From: JBNKHH01 sp050290245 | Lineage (GTDB): Bacteria > Pseudomonadota > Alphaproteobacteria > Rhodobacterales > Rhodobacteraceae | Assembly: GCA_050290245.1 (NCBI GenBank) | Contig: JBNKHH010000042.1 | Location: 1 to 40,846 of the forward strand | DNA length: 40,846 bases | Direction of reading: 5' to 3' | In this document: in pieces, positions 34,451 through 40,846 of the stretch | Layout of the letters: each line of letters opens with the position of its first letter | Numbering within the stretch: the stretch's first letter is position 1 | The notes under the pieces: model-generated | Told to the model about the DNA's origin: nothing | The model's database searches: none | Seen by the model: only the letters and a program-made list of their open reading frames with translations | Translations under genes and position numbers: made by a program

Positions 34451-36511
34451 TCAGGCGGCGGATGTTATCCGAGACTGGCCATAGGTAACATCCGCCAGCC
34501 ATTCCACGGCGGGGCGCGCGCGGCCAAAATGCAGTCCCTGCACGAGAGAGCATCCCATCTGGGAGACGATCCTGGCCTGGCCAGCGTGGTCGACCCCTTC
34601 GATGACGGTTTCAACGCCAAGGTTCCGTGCAAGTCCAAGCACCGATTCCAATACGCTGTGCGCGTCCGGGCTGTGTTCCAAGTCCCGCAAGAGCCCCCGG
34701 TCGACCTTGATTTCATCCAGTTTGAGCTTGCGCAGGTGCACCAATGACGATCCGGCTGAACCAAACTTGTCGAGCGCAATCCGGCATCCGAGCGCGCGCA
34801 GGCGCGTCGTGTCGAATTCAAGTCCGTCTCTATGCCTCGACGTCGCGGTCTCGGTGATTTCTATCGTCAACAATTCGGCAGGAAAGCGTCGGTTTCTGAG
34901 ACAGTCCTCGACAAAGGCCTGCCCATCAGAGCCATAAAAATGCGCCGCGGACATGTCGAGACTGACGGCAAAGGATGTCTTCCGGCGCCGGTTCCAATCG
35001 GCCATGACGTCCACCGCGCGATCAAGCATGTATCGTTCAAGGTCGACCGCCAAGCCCGCACCCTCGGCGGCAACCAGAAGGTCCAAAGTGGGAACTCTTG
35101 CGCCGTTCCAGACCATACTGGCCAAAGCCTCGAATCCGCAGATCATGCCCGTCGTGAGCTCGATTTTCGGCTGTAAAAAGACGTCGATCTGTCCCGTTTT
35201 TATCGCCAGTGGAAGATCTTCGGCCAGAGCAGCCCGATCGATGAACCTGTCCACGAGAGTGTCATCGTAGATCACGTAGGAGCACGGTCCCTTTTCCTTG
35301 GCCGCGTGAAGTGCAAGATGTGCAAGCTTCATGATCGAGTCATAGCCGAATATTCGTGCCTCGCCCGCATTTGACAGCATGACGACACCAGCACTCAACG
35401 TCGGAGACATCGTCTGCGCCCCTTTGACGACAGGGCGCTGACAGCGATCCAAGAATTCCTCGCAAAATGTTGTGACGAATGTCTGATCCTCGTTTGGAAT
35501 GAACAACCCAAAACGATCTCCGCCCAGGCGTGCGGCAAAGCCACCGTTCTCTTCCGCCGTATCTTGAGCGCGCCGGGCTATCTCCTTGATCATGGCATCT
35601 GCGAAGGACTGCCCGCGCCGGTCGTTTATGTAGGTTAGGTCATCGACATCCACAACGATGACGGATGCGTCGACCCTTTGGGATAGGGTGCTGGCAAGCC
35701 GGTCCTGAAACTGCAGTTCGTTCGCAACACCGGTGGTCCAATCGAAATAGGCAAGATACTCCGCGCGCCGTTCGGCCTGAGCCCTTTCATGACGGGCGCG
35801 CACTTCGCGCCGCAACAAAAGCAATGTTGCCAGACCCGCCGTGGCGGACGCAGCAACCAAAACGACGTAGGCAACCGATATGCCAAATACCGTTTGCATG
35901 AGGTGTTGAACCAGATCCGCCTCAACACGGGAAAGCCGCCCGACCATCGTTTCGGTTGCAAGTTGGAGAGCGGATATCGCTTTGCCCAACTGAAAGACGT
36001 TATCAGGCGTCAACCTTTCTCCGGATTGCATCGCTCTCGCGACCTCCAGGAGCGTCGACAGTTTTGAACCAACGTCCTGAGCCGCCAGCGAGGCCGTGCG
36101 CATGTCCATCCTGACGTGTTCCGCGTTGAGATCGTAACGGGCATCGACCACGGGCAGCGAGGCCAGGTGTGCGCCAAGATCTTCGAGAACCTCGTCAAAG
36201 ATGGGAGATGCGGGATCGGCGTCTTCGTACACCAACACTTCGAACTCGCGCAGATCGGTCAACAGGTCGGAGGTTTCAACCGCGTAGTAGGCATAAAGGT
36301 GATCTCGATCGACGTTGAGAGATTGGATGACGAAATAAAAATGGATGGTTATCGGCATGATAACAAGAAACAAGCCAGAAACAGCCGCATTGAATCCGAT
36401 GCGTGTCGCCATGACATTGGCGAGGTGTTCGATGACGTTGCGGGGCGGTGTGACGCCCGGCTGTTTGGCCTGCCAATCCAAATCTTTTTTTCCTGCTTTG
36501 GGTTTCGGCAA
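34451..36511 (-). CDS. Membrane GGDEF-EAL protein with degenerate active sites
   Basis: A 686-residue protein with membrane helices near residues 40-63 and 210-232 that enclose a periplasmic helical sensor domain of about 145 residues. A GGDEF domain follows (about 250-425), then an EAL domain (about 430-680). The GGDEF signature is GGDRF at 330-334, so the catalytic acidic residue is Arg. In the EAL domain EAL is kept (461-463) but the usual Arg after it is Ser. The DD of DDFGTG is DK (581-582), and the N-x-S metal site reads SLDMS. Both cyclase and phosphodiesterase activity are therefore doubtful, and a role as c-di-GMP receptor or scaffold is more likely. It is convergent with thrS at 15 bases and divergent from the bufferin operon. 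Confidence 0.88.
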   Translation of the reverse strand: MPKPKAGKKDLDWQAKQPGVTPPRNVIEHLANVMATRIGFNAAVSGLFLVIMPITIHFYFVIQSLNVDRDHLYAYYAVETSDLLTDLREFEVLVYEDADPASPIFDEVLEDLGAHLASLPVVDARYDLNAEHVRMDMRTASLAAQDVGSKLSTLLEVARAMQSGERLTPDNVFQLGKAISALQLATETMVGRLSRVEADLVQHLMQTVFGISVAYVVLVAASATAGLATLLLLRREVRARHERAQAERRAEYLAYFDWTTGVANELQFQDRLASTLSQRVDASVIVVDVDDLTYINDRRGQSFADAMIKEIARRAQDTAEENGGFAARLGGDRFGLFIPNEDQTFVTTFCEEFLDRCQRPVVKGAQTMSPTLSAGVVMLSNAGEARIFGYDSIMKLAHLALHAAKEKGPCSYVIYDDTLVDRFIDRAALAEDLPLAIKTGQIDVFLQPKIELTTGMICGFEALASMVWNGARVPTLDLLVAAEGAGLAVDLERYMLDRAVDVMADWNRRRKTSFAVSLDMSAAHFYGSDGQAFVEDCLRNRRFPAELLTIEITETATSRHRDGLEFDTTRLRALGCRIALDKFGSAGSSLVHLRKLKLDEIKVDRGLLRDLEHSPDAHSVLESVLGLARNLGVETVIEGVDHAGQARIVSQMGCSLVQGLHFGRARPAVEWLADVTYGQSRITSAA
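34457..34496 (+). terminator. Hairpin ending thrS, inside the convergent gene
   Basis: GGCGGATGTTA and TAACATCCGCC are perfect 11-base arms around an 18-base loop, 21 bases after the thrS stop. The hairpin lies in the last codons of the convergent GGDEF-EAL gene, so the same bases are both coding and a likely terminator. No T-run follows. Confidence 0.6.
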
Positions 36512-36581
36512 CGTCTTTCCACAGCACTCCTAAGGTTTGGTTAGTGGCGCGTCGGCGCCTCCAAACAGATATGTTTCAGTT

Positions 36582-36599
36582 TTTAACGTCCTCGTTAAA
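36582..36599. promoter_or_regulatory. 18-base palindrome between the GGDEF-EAL gene and the bufferin operon
   Basis: TTTAACG and CGTTAAA are perfect 7-base arms around TCCT. It lies 101 bases before the precursor gene and 71 bases before the divergent gene. It is a good candidate operator for one or both. A smaller stem, TCGCTC-ACAG-GAGCGA, at 36650-36665 lies in the leader of the precursor gene. Confidence 0.5.
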
Positions 36600-36699
36600 C
36601 ACGCAGGCGTGAGTGGAATGTCATCTGAGAAATGCGCAGCTTCCGACTGTCGCTCACAGGAGCGAGTTTCAGTAAACAACCAGATTCGAGGACATACCG

Positions 36700-37008
36700 A
36701 TGTCGAACATGACCAAGACACTTGCCGCTGCCGGCGCCGTTGCCGCTGCTCTGACCGCCACCATGACGGCCCCGGCCCACGCCCAGGCCAAAGAGAAATG
36801 CTTTGGCGTTTCGCTGGCCGGCAAAAATGACTGCGCCGCCGGCCCCGGGACCACCTGCGCCGGCACCTCGACCGTCGACTATCAGGGCAACGCCTGGACA
36901 CTGGTCGACGCCGGCACCTGCGCCGAAATCGAACTGCCTGCGATGGCCGACGGTTCGGCCCGCATGGGAGCGCTTGAGGCGCTGGAGCGTGATCTGCCGC
37001 AAGGCTGA
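36700..37008 (+). CDS. bufA: Bufferin-type precursor peptide (DUF2282)
   Basis: A 102-residue exported precursor. Residues 1-28 are a signal peptide ending APAHA, with cleavage likely before QA. The mature part has four cysteines: C34 in EKCFGVSLAGKNDC, C45 in the same block, C53 in GTTCAGTS and C74 in GTCAEIE. This spacing is characteristic of DUF2282/BufA1 peptides, in which a DUF692 enzyme is reported to convert cysteines to sulfur-containing heterocycles that bind copper. The C-terminal 25 residues are helical and acidic. The ATG at 36700 follows a GAGGA site. It is first in a four-gene operon, with a strong hairpin right after it. Modification and metal are inferred from the family. Confidence 0.9.
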   Translation: MSNMTKTLAAAGAVAAALTATMTAPAHAQAKEKCFGVSLAGKNDCAAGPGTTCAGTSTVDYQGNAWTLVDAGTCAEIELPAMADGSARMGALEALERDLPQG

Positions 37009-37018
37009 TTATTGACAC

Positions 37019-37048
37019 TGGCGCCTTCGGTTCAGCCCGGAGGCGCCA
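37019..37048 (+). promoter_or_regulatory. 12-bp hairpin between precursor and enzyme genes
   Basis: TGGCGCCTTCGG (37019-37030) pairs with CCGGAGGCGCCA (37037-37048), with one G-U pair and a 6-base loop. It starts 10 bases after the precursor stop and ends 18 bases before the next start. No T-run follows. It probably acts as a partial terminator or as a 3' stabiliser that keeps precursor mRNA in excess over enzyme mRNA. Confidence 0.7.
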
Positions 37049-37066
37049 CTCAAAGGTACAACCGCC

Positions 37067-37921
37067 ATGTTTGATTCTCGCGATCGGAGTGAACTGCCAA
37101 TGGCAGCCGGTGTCGGCTACAAACCGCAGCACTATTCGCAGATATTGCAGGAACCCGGCCGTGTCGAATGGCTTGAAGTCCACGCCGAGAACTACATGGG
37201 CGCGGGCGGACGCCCCATCCAACAACTGCGTTATCTTTCAGAACATTTCGCGATTTCGGTCCATGGCGTGGGCTTGTCGATCGGCGGAGAAAGCCGGCTT
37301 GATCCCGAGCATCTGGCACGTCTGAAGCACCTGATCGGGTGGCTGAACCCTGCAAGCTTTTCTGAACATCTGGCTTGGTCTACCCATGACTCGGCCTTTC
37401 TGAACGATCTGCTTCCTCTGCCCTACAACGCGCAAACCCTGTCTCGTGTGGCTGACCACATAGACGAGGTGCAAACTGTCGTCGGCAGGAGGATGCTTCT
37501 CGAAAACCCTTCGTCCTACCTGGCCTTCGATGAAAGCACGCTGGCCGAGACCGAATTCCTGCGCGAAGTTGCAAAGCGCACCGGCTGCGGGCTTCTCCTG
37601 GACGTGAACAACGTCTTTGTCAGTGCAACCAACCTTGATCTGGACCCGGTCGCATACGTCGACGCATTCCCGCTGGAACTGGTCGGCGAGATCCACCTGG
37701 GCGGCCATGATGCGGACGCAGATGACCACGGTGCCCCGCTGTTGATCGATAGCCATGGCCGCGAAGTCGCCGAACCAGTCTGGGCACTTTATGAACATGT
37801 CATCAAGACCGGCGGACCGCGCCCCAGCCTGATCGAGTGGGACAACGATGTGCCCGACTGGCCAACCCTTGAGGCAGAGGCCGCGCGTGCCGCGCAAATC
37901 CTTGAAGGCGTTCCGGCATGA
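37067..37921 (+). CDS. bufB: DUF692 multinuclear iron enzyme (MNIO)
   Basis: A 284-residue TIM-barrel enzyme of the DUF692/MNIO family, the same family as MbnB, which oxidises cysteines of ribosomally made peptides with oxygen and iron. Metal-site candidates are in place: H66 (SVHGVG), E100-H101 (SEHLAW), E146-N147 (LLENPSSY), D179 and N181 (LDVNNVF), H210 and H214 (EIHLGGH), D228 and E257 (LIEWD). The N-terminal GVGYKPQHYSQIL is typical of the bufferin branch. There is no signal peptide, so it modifies the precursor in the cytosol before export. It ends in a 4-base overlap with the partner gene. Confidence 0.94.
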   Translation: MFDSRDRSELPMAAGVGYKPQHYSQILQEPGRVEWLEVHAENYMGAGGRPIQQLRYLSEHFAISVHGVGLSIGGESRLDPEHLARLKHLIGWLNPASFSEHLAWSTHDSAFLNDLLPLPYNAQTLSRVADHIDEVQTVVGRRMLLENPSSYLAFDESTLAETEFLREVAKRTGCGLLLDVNNVFVSATNLDLDPVAYVDAFPLELVGEIHLGGHDADADDHGAPLLIDSHGREVAEPVWALYEHVIKTGGPRPSLIEWDNDVPDWPTLEAEAARAAQILEGVPA

Positions 37922-38664
37922 TTGTCGATCAAACAAGATTCCGCCAGGCGATTCTGGACCCCGAGGCCAGTCGCCCGGTCGGTCTGTCCGACGGGAAAGG
38001 CCAGGCGGCCGGCCGCCGTTTCGACGTTTATCGCAATAACGTCGCCGTATCGCTCAGCGAGGCACTTGAGGCTGCGTTTCCGGTCATTCGCAAGCTTGTA
38101 GGAAGCGAAAACTTCAAGATCCTGGCAGGCAGCTTCCTTCGCCAACACCCGCCGTCCTCGCCGTTGATGATGTTTTACGGCAGCGAAATGCCCGGATTTC
38201 TTTCGCGATTTGGTCCCACCAGCGCGACTGCATATTTGCCGGATGTCGCGCGCCTGGAGCTGGCCATCCGCGAAAGTTATCACGCCGAAGATTCGGTACC
38301 CGCCGACCCTGCCGCGCTTCAATCCCTGAGCCCTGAAGACCTGATGCGGACCAGGCTGGGCCTTGCCCCGTCGCTGCGACTTGTGCGTTCGGACTGGCCA
38401 GTTCACGCGATCTGGACGTTCAATACCGAACCTGGCGCCCCCAAGCCCCGGATGGCAGCCGAAGATGTCATTGTGCTACGTCCGGATCTCGACCCCATCC
38501 CTCACCTGCTTCCGACCGGTGGCGGCGCGTTCATTGCGGCCCTGTTGTCCGGATCGCCGCTCGGGCTGGCTTTGGAAGCGGTTTCAAATGCCGATGACTT
38601 TGAACTGACCGCCGTCCTGACCCTGCTGCTCGGGTCGGGCGCAATCACGCAAATTGGAGACTGA
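37918..38664 (+). CDS. bufC: DUF2063 partner protein
   Basis: A 248-residue cytosolic protein whose N-terminal half carries the DUF2063 signature: RRFDVYRNNVAVSLSEALEAAFPVIRKLVG, then LAGSFLRQHPPSSPLMMFYGSEMPGFLSRF. Such proteins accompany DUF692 enzymes and are thought to recruit the precursor peptide. Its ATG overlaps the stop of the enzyme gene (ATGA), consistent with a complex of the two. The C-terminal half (about residues 130-248) is less conserved and may bind the peptide. Confidence 0.92.
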   Translation: MIVDQTRFRQAILDPEASRPVGLSDGKGQAAGRRFDVYRNNVAVSLSEALEAAFPVIRKLVGSENFKILAGSFLRQHPPSSPLMMFYGSEMPGFLSRFGPTSATAYLPDVARLELAIRESYHAEDSVPADPAALQSLSPEDLMRTRLGLAPSLRLVRSDWPVHAIWTFNTEPGAPKPRMAAEDVIVLRPDLDPIPHLLPTGGGAFIAALLSGSPLGLALEAVSNADDFELTAVLTLLLGSGAITQIGD

Positions 38665-38667
38665 CCG

Positions 38668-39258
38668 ATGGTCCGCACGCTAACCACAGTCCACAACACG
38701 GTTTTTGCCGGGATCGAACGTCTGACTGTCCCGTTGATGACCAGCCTTGCCCGATTCCTCTTCGCTGCAATACTGTTGTTCTATTACTGGAATTCAGCCG
38801 CAACCAAATTGGGCGATGGTATTTTCGGCTTTCTGCGCCCATCTGACGGCGCATACATCCAGATCTTTCCCAAGGTGGTCGAAGCAGCGGGCTATGATTT
38901 CTCGGCTCTCGGCATTCACCATTGGGCCATTGCAACCCTGGGCATGTGGGCCGAGTTCATCCTGCCTCTCTTGATCGTAATCGGTCTATTCACACGTCTC
39001 GCGTCCCTTGGCATGATTGGCTTTGTCGCGGTCCAGACCCTGACAGACCTATACGGTCACGGCGCCATCGCCCACGAAGGCACACTGGGCGCTTGGTTTG
39101 ACCGGATGCCGGATGCGATCGTTCTTGATCAACGCGCCTTCTGGGTCTTTGTCCTGTTGTACCTTGTCTTCCGGGGAGCAGGCCCCCTGTCGGTCGACAG
39201 GGTCCTCAGAAGTGTGACTTCGGCTCATCCGGCCGTCCAGCAGCCAGCGCAAGCATAG
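38668..39258 (+). CDS. bufD: DoxX-family membrane protein
   Basis: A 196-residue inner-membrane protein with four helices typical of DoxX (ARFLFAAILLFYYWNSAATKLGDG, ALGIHHWAIATLGMWAEFILPLLIVIGLF, LGMIGFVAVQTLTDLYGHG, RAFWVFVLLYLVFRGAGPLSVD). DoxX-like proteins are frequent last members of bufferin operons, where a role in electron supply or in the membrane step is suspected but not settled. It follows the partner gene by 3 bases with a GGAG site. Its last 53 bases overlap the coding end of the convergent membrane gene. Confidence 0.88.
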   Translation: MVRTLTTVHNTVFAGIERLTVPLMTSLARFLFAAILLFYYWNSAATKLGDGIFGFLRPSDGAYIQIFPKVVEAAGYDFSALGIHHWAIATLGMWAEFILPLLIVIGLFTRLASLGMIGFVAVQTLTDLYGHGAIAHEGTLGAWFDRMPDAIVLDQRAFWVFVLLYLVFRGAGPLSVDRVLRSVTSAHPAVQQPAQA

Positions 39259-39574
39259 CTGCGACCGCACAAAGCGACGCCGGGAAAATCGCGAAAAAGT
39301 TGCTGAAGGTGGTATAGATACCGACGGCTGCGAGCGCCAAAAGGACGCCCCCCCAAAGGGCCCGATACCGCGCCATGCCAGCGCCCGCGATGGCCAACAT
39401 GGGCGCAATGACACTCATCGCGCGCAACAGGGCCGGATTTTCAGGGAGGGGGAGGAAATCGAGGTTTCGAACCCCTTCCTGGGCGGTCAATTCTGTGTAC
39501 CCGAAACTTACAATGCCCATGATCAGGGCAAGTATTCCACCAATCATTCCCAGTGCCGCCGCCGCGTTGCGCAT
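39206..39574 (-). CDS. Small four-helix membrane protein, unknown
   Basis: A 122-residue protein with about four hydrophobic segments: ALGMIGGILALIMGIVSFGY, RAMSVIAPMLAIAGAGMARY, ALWGGVLLALAAVGIYTTFSNFF and FPASLCAVAAMLALAAG. The outer loop after the first helix is polar. I do not recognise the family; the layout is common for small bacterial membrane proteins. Its 3' end lies inside the end of the convergent DoxX gene (53-base overlap). It is on the minus strand, so it is not part of the bufferin transcript. Confidence 0.75.
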   Translation of the reverse strand: MRNAAAALGMIGGILALIMGIVSFGYTELTAQEGVRNLDFLPLPENPALLRAMSVIAPMLAIAGAGMARYRALWGGVLLALAAVGIYTTFSNFFAIFPASLCAVAAMLALAAGRPDEPKSHF

Positions 39575-39623
39575 TGCCGTCCTCCTGCTCTACCGCCCGA
39601 TCAACCTAGGAAACCGAAGTGGA

Positions 39624-39953
39624 TTATCCAAGATGCCGCGCCTTTGACGCCGCGTCCCAACCCAATGTCATCACCGATCCATCGACGACCACAGGACGCT
39701 TCATCAGCGTTGGATATTCCGAAATCAGCTCTTCCACCGTACCGGCGCGCTCGGATTCCGCCAAACCACGCCATGTCGTCGAGCGCCGATTGACGAGGGC
39801 TTCGCCGAAAGCTTGGGCAAACCCGGCCAGTGTCGCGGCATCCAAAGGCGTCGCGCGTACATCTATGAATTCACAGGATATTCCAGCCCCTTCCAAGTCT
39901 TTCACAGCCTTTCGGCACGTGTCGCAGGCCTTTAATCCATAGAGTTTTGGCAC
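39624..39953 (-). CDS. ArsC/Spx-family protein (YffB-like)
   Basis: A 109-residue thioredoxin-fold protein of the ArsC/Spx/YffB family. It begins MPKLYGLKACDTCRKAVKDLEGAGI, with CDTC in the redox position, and continues with the family's LVNRRSTTWRGL and LMKRPVVVDG segments. Members include arsenate reductases, which use the first Cys, and regulators such as Spx. The RRSTTWR form is nearer YffB than a true arsenate reductase. No ars genes are near. The start is GTG at 39953, 7 bases after AGGAG; another GTG at 39959 is too close to the ribosome site. It is divergent from the cold-shock gene. Confidence 0.82.
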   Translation of the reverse strand: MPKLYGLKACDTCRKAVKDLEGAGISCEFIDVRATPLDAATLAGFAQAFGEALVNRRSTTWRGLAESERAGTVEELISEYPTLMKRPVVVDGSVMTLGWDAASKARHLG

Positions 39954-40084
39954 GGGCACACTCCTGTCCTTCACCGATCTTTCACTTGCGTTTTTGCTGA
40001 ATTCCCTCAAACTCCCCACGCCGTCAGAGGTCAAGTCGGATTTCCCAGCGTGGATAAAGGTTTGAACCATGATGCGCATAAGAT

Positions 40085-40105
40085 CCCCCGGACGCTCCGG
40101 TGGGG
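40085..40105 (+). promoter_or_regulatory. Hairpin in the leader of the cold-shock gene
   Basis: CCGGA and TCCGG arms around CGC, extended by CCC/GGG with one bulged base, lie 8 bases before the ribosome site AAAGGAAG of the cold-shock gene. The 174-base gap to the divergent gene could hold a long structured leader, as is common for cold-shock genes. Confidence 0.35.
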
Positions 40106-40127
40106 AACGACCAAAGGAAGACGACAA

Positions 40128-40334
40128 ATGCCTACTGGCACTGTAAAATGGTTCAACACGACAAAGGGTTACGGGTTTATTGCCCCCGATGACGGTGGCA
40201 AGGACATCTTTGTTCACATCTCGGCAGTTGAACGCGCCGGGATGACTGGTCTGGCGGATAACCAGAAGATTTCCTACGAACTGACCGAGGGGCGTGACGG
40301 GCGCCAGTCGGCGGGCGAGTTGAAAGCAATCTAA
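40128..40334 (+). CDS. Cold-shock protein
   Basis: A 68-residue CspA-family RNA chaperone. RNP1 is KGYGFIAP and RNP2 is IFVHISAVE; the start MPTGTVKWFNTTKGYGFI is typical. Alphaproteobacterial genomes have several copies, so it may or may not be the cold-induced one. The ATG at 40128 follows AAAGGAAG. A perfect 10-base hairpin follows the stop. Confidence 0.96.
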   Translation: MPTGTVKWFNTTKGYGFIAPDDGGKDIFVHISAVERAGMTGLADNQKISYELTEGRDGRQSAGELKAI

Positions 40335-40348
40335 GCCTGTTATCAATG

Positions 40349-40375
40349 GCTTGCGGCCTGAATAGGGCCGCAAGC
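40349..40375 (+). terminator. Terminator of the cold-shock gene
   Basis: GCTTGCGGCC (40349-40358) and GGCCGCAAGC (40366-40375) are perfect 10-base arms around a 7-base loop, 14 bases after the stop. No T-run follows. The 222 bases from here to 40597 show no gene. Confidence 0.7.
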
Positions 40376-40597
40376 TCAGGCGTCGGCGACCGGTGTCGGT
40401 ATCGCCTCAGCGCTCCCCTGCGGCGCCCGTGAACAGCTCTGTCTCTCTTTGCGAACACGCAACGGATGGTTGTGCACGAGGCGCAACTTCAGCCTTTGCT
40501 CTGCGCGGTGCCGATGACGGGGGCTTGCGCGTCGTGGAAACGGGTGCGGTCGGCCATGGGGGCAGTCCAGCCGCCGGCCGCCTGCCTGGATACCGGT

Positions 40598-40837
40598 TTA
40601 GTCGCCGCCGTCCCCACCATCGCCACCACAGCCATCCCCGAACCAGCCGTCACCGCCGCCGCTGCCATCCCCCTCGCCCCGGCTGCGGACCATCAGGCCC
40701 AGGGAGGCGACGACCGCGCCGATCATCCAGATGCCAAGGCCGGTGAAGACGCGGCCGTGTTCGGCCACCTGCCCGTCGATCAGCGCGGCCCAGTGGCGCC
40801 AGCCGTCGCTCTCGCGCCCGGGCGTCGCGCCGAACAT
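40598..40837 (-). CDS. Small membrane protein with Gly/Asp-rich tail (possibly incomplete)
   Basis: A frame of 79 residues from the ATG at 40837, still open at the window edge, so the true start may lie outside. One membrane helix (GRVFTGLGIWMIGAVVASLGLMV) follows a short polar segment. The last 26 residues are a Gly/Asp-rich tail with one Cys (GDGSGGGDGWFGDGCGGDGG) that ends the protein. Such tails occur in small membrane proteins of unknown function; metal or surface binding is only a guess. No family is recognised. Confidence 0.5.
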   Translation of the reverse strand: MFGATPGRESDGWRHWAALIDGQVAEHGRVFTGLGIWMIGAVVASLGLMVRSRGEGDGSGGGDGWFGDGCGGDGGDGGD

Positions 40838-40846
40838 GACGGCGAC

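Noticed and set aside
39624..39953. Arsenic resistance locus
   Set aside because: The protein is ArsC/Spx-like, but no arsB, acr3 or arsR gene is near, and the motif is closer to YffB.
40393..40746. Plus-strand frame rich in Arg/His/Pro near the window end
   Set aside because: Its second half mirrors the Gly/Asp tail of the minus-strand gene, and there is no ribosome site.

Overview
The window reads as chromosomal DNA of a Rhodobacterales (Roseobacter-type) alphaproteobacterium. This rests on high G+C, genes packed with 1-11 base overlaps, and families typical of that order: a DUF2125 envelope protein, an xerD / large exported protein / aroKB block, a ScfR-type propionyl-CoA regulator, and a site-2 protease with CBS domains. 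No rRNA, tRNA, CRISPR array, transposase or phage gene was found, and 42 protein genes account for nearly all of the sequence. Everything was read by eye; no alignment or database search was run.

Layout. 1-5110: a DUF2125 protein divergent from a ChaC-type gamma-glutamylcyclotransferase, then a two-gene unit for a MotA/ExbB-like channel and a MotB-like partner with a very long coiled coil and an OmpA-type peptidoglycan-binding end. 5216-12138: a CNNM/CBS membrane protein, xerD, a large exported helical protein and a 44-residue membrane protein on the minus strand; aroK-aroB on the plus strand; and a site-2 protease with CBS domains. 12206-16324: ssb, an unknown membrane protein, an endonuclease/exonuclease/phosphatase-fold protein, a TerB-DnaJ fusion, a GNAT acetyltransferase and a glyoxalase-fold protein. 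16495-19279: nhaA, a divergent Lrp-type regulator and LysE-type exporter, and a MAPEG-like membrane protein.

19360-31553 is a propionate module. It has methylmalonyl-CoA mutase, both propionyl-CoA carboxylase subunits, two small lipoproteins and an unknown protein lying between the subunits, a drug-type MFS transporter, and a ScfR/PccR-like regulator. Tandem TTTGCAAA-like boxes lie in the pccB/MFS intergenic region, and another pair sits inside the apparent promoter of the regulator, so the module is probably controlled by propionyl-CoA status. Propionyl-CoA would be carboxylated by PccAB and, after an epimerase not seen here, rearranged to succinyl-CoA by the mutase.

31566-34435: an alpha/beta hydrolase divergent from thrS. 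34451-36511: a membrane GGDEF-EAL protein with both signature motifs degenerate. 36700-39258: a four-gene bufferin-type operon (exported four-Cys DUF2282 precursor, DUF692 metalloenzyme, DUF2063 partner, DoxX membrane protein), expected to make a modified copper-binding peptide. A 12-bp hairpin separates the precursor gene from the enzyme gene. 39206-40846: a small membrane protein overlapping the operon's end, an ArsC/Spx-like protein, a cold-shock protein, and a Gly/Asp-rich membrane protein at the edge.

Best candidates for a second look are the bufferin operon with its hairpin and upstream palindrome, the regulator box set of the propionate module, and the MotA/MotB-like coiled-coil motor.
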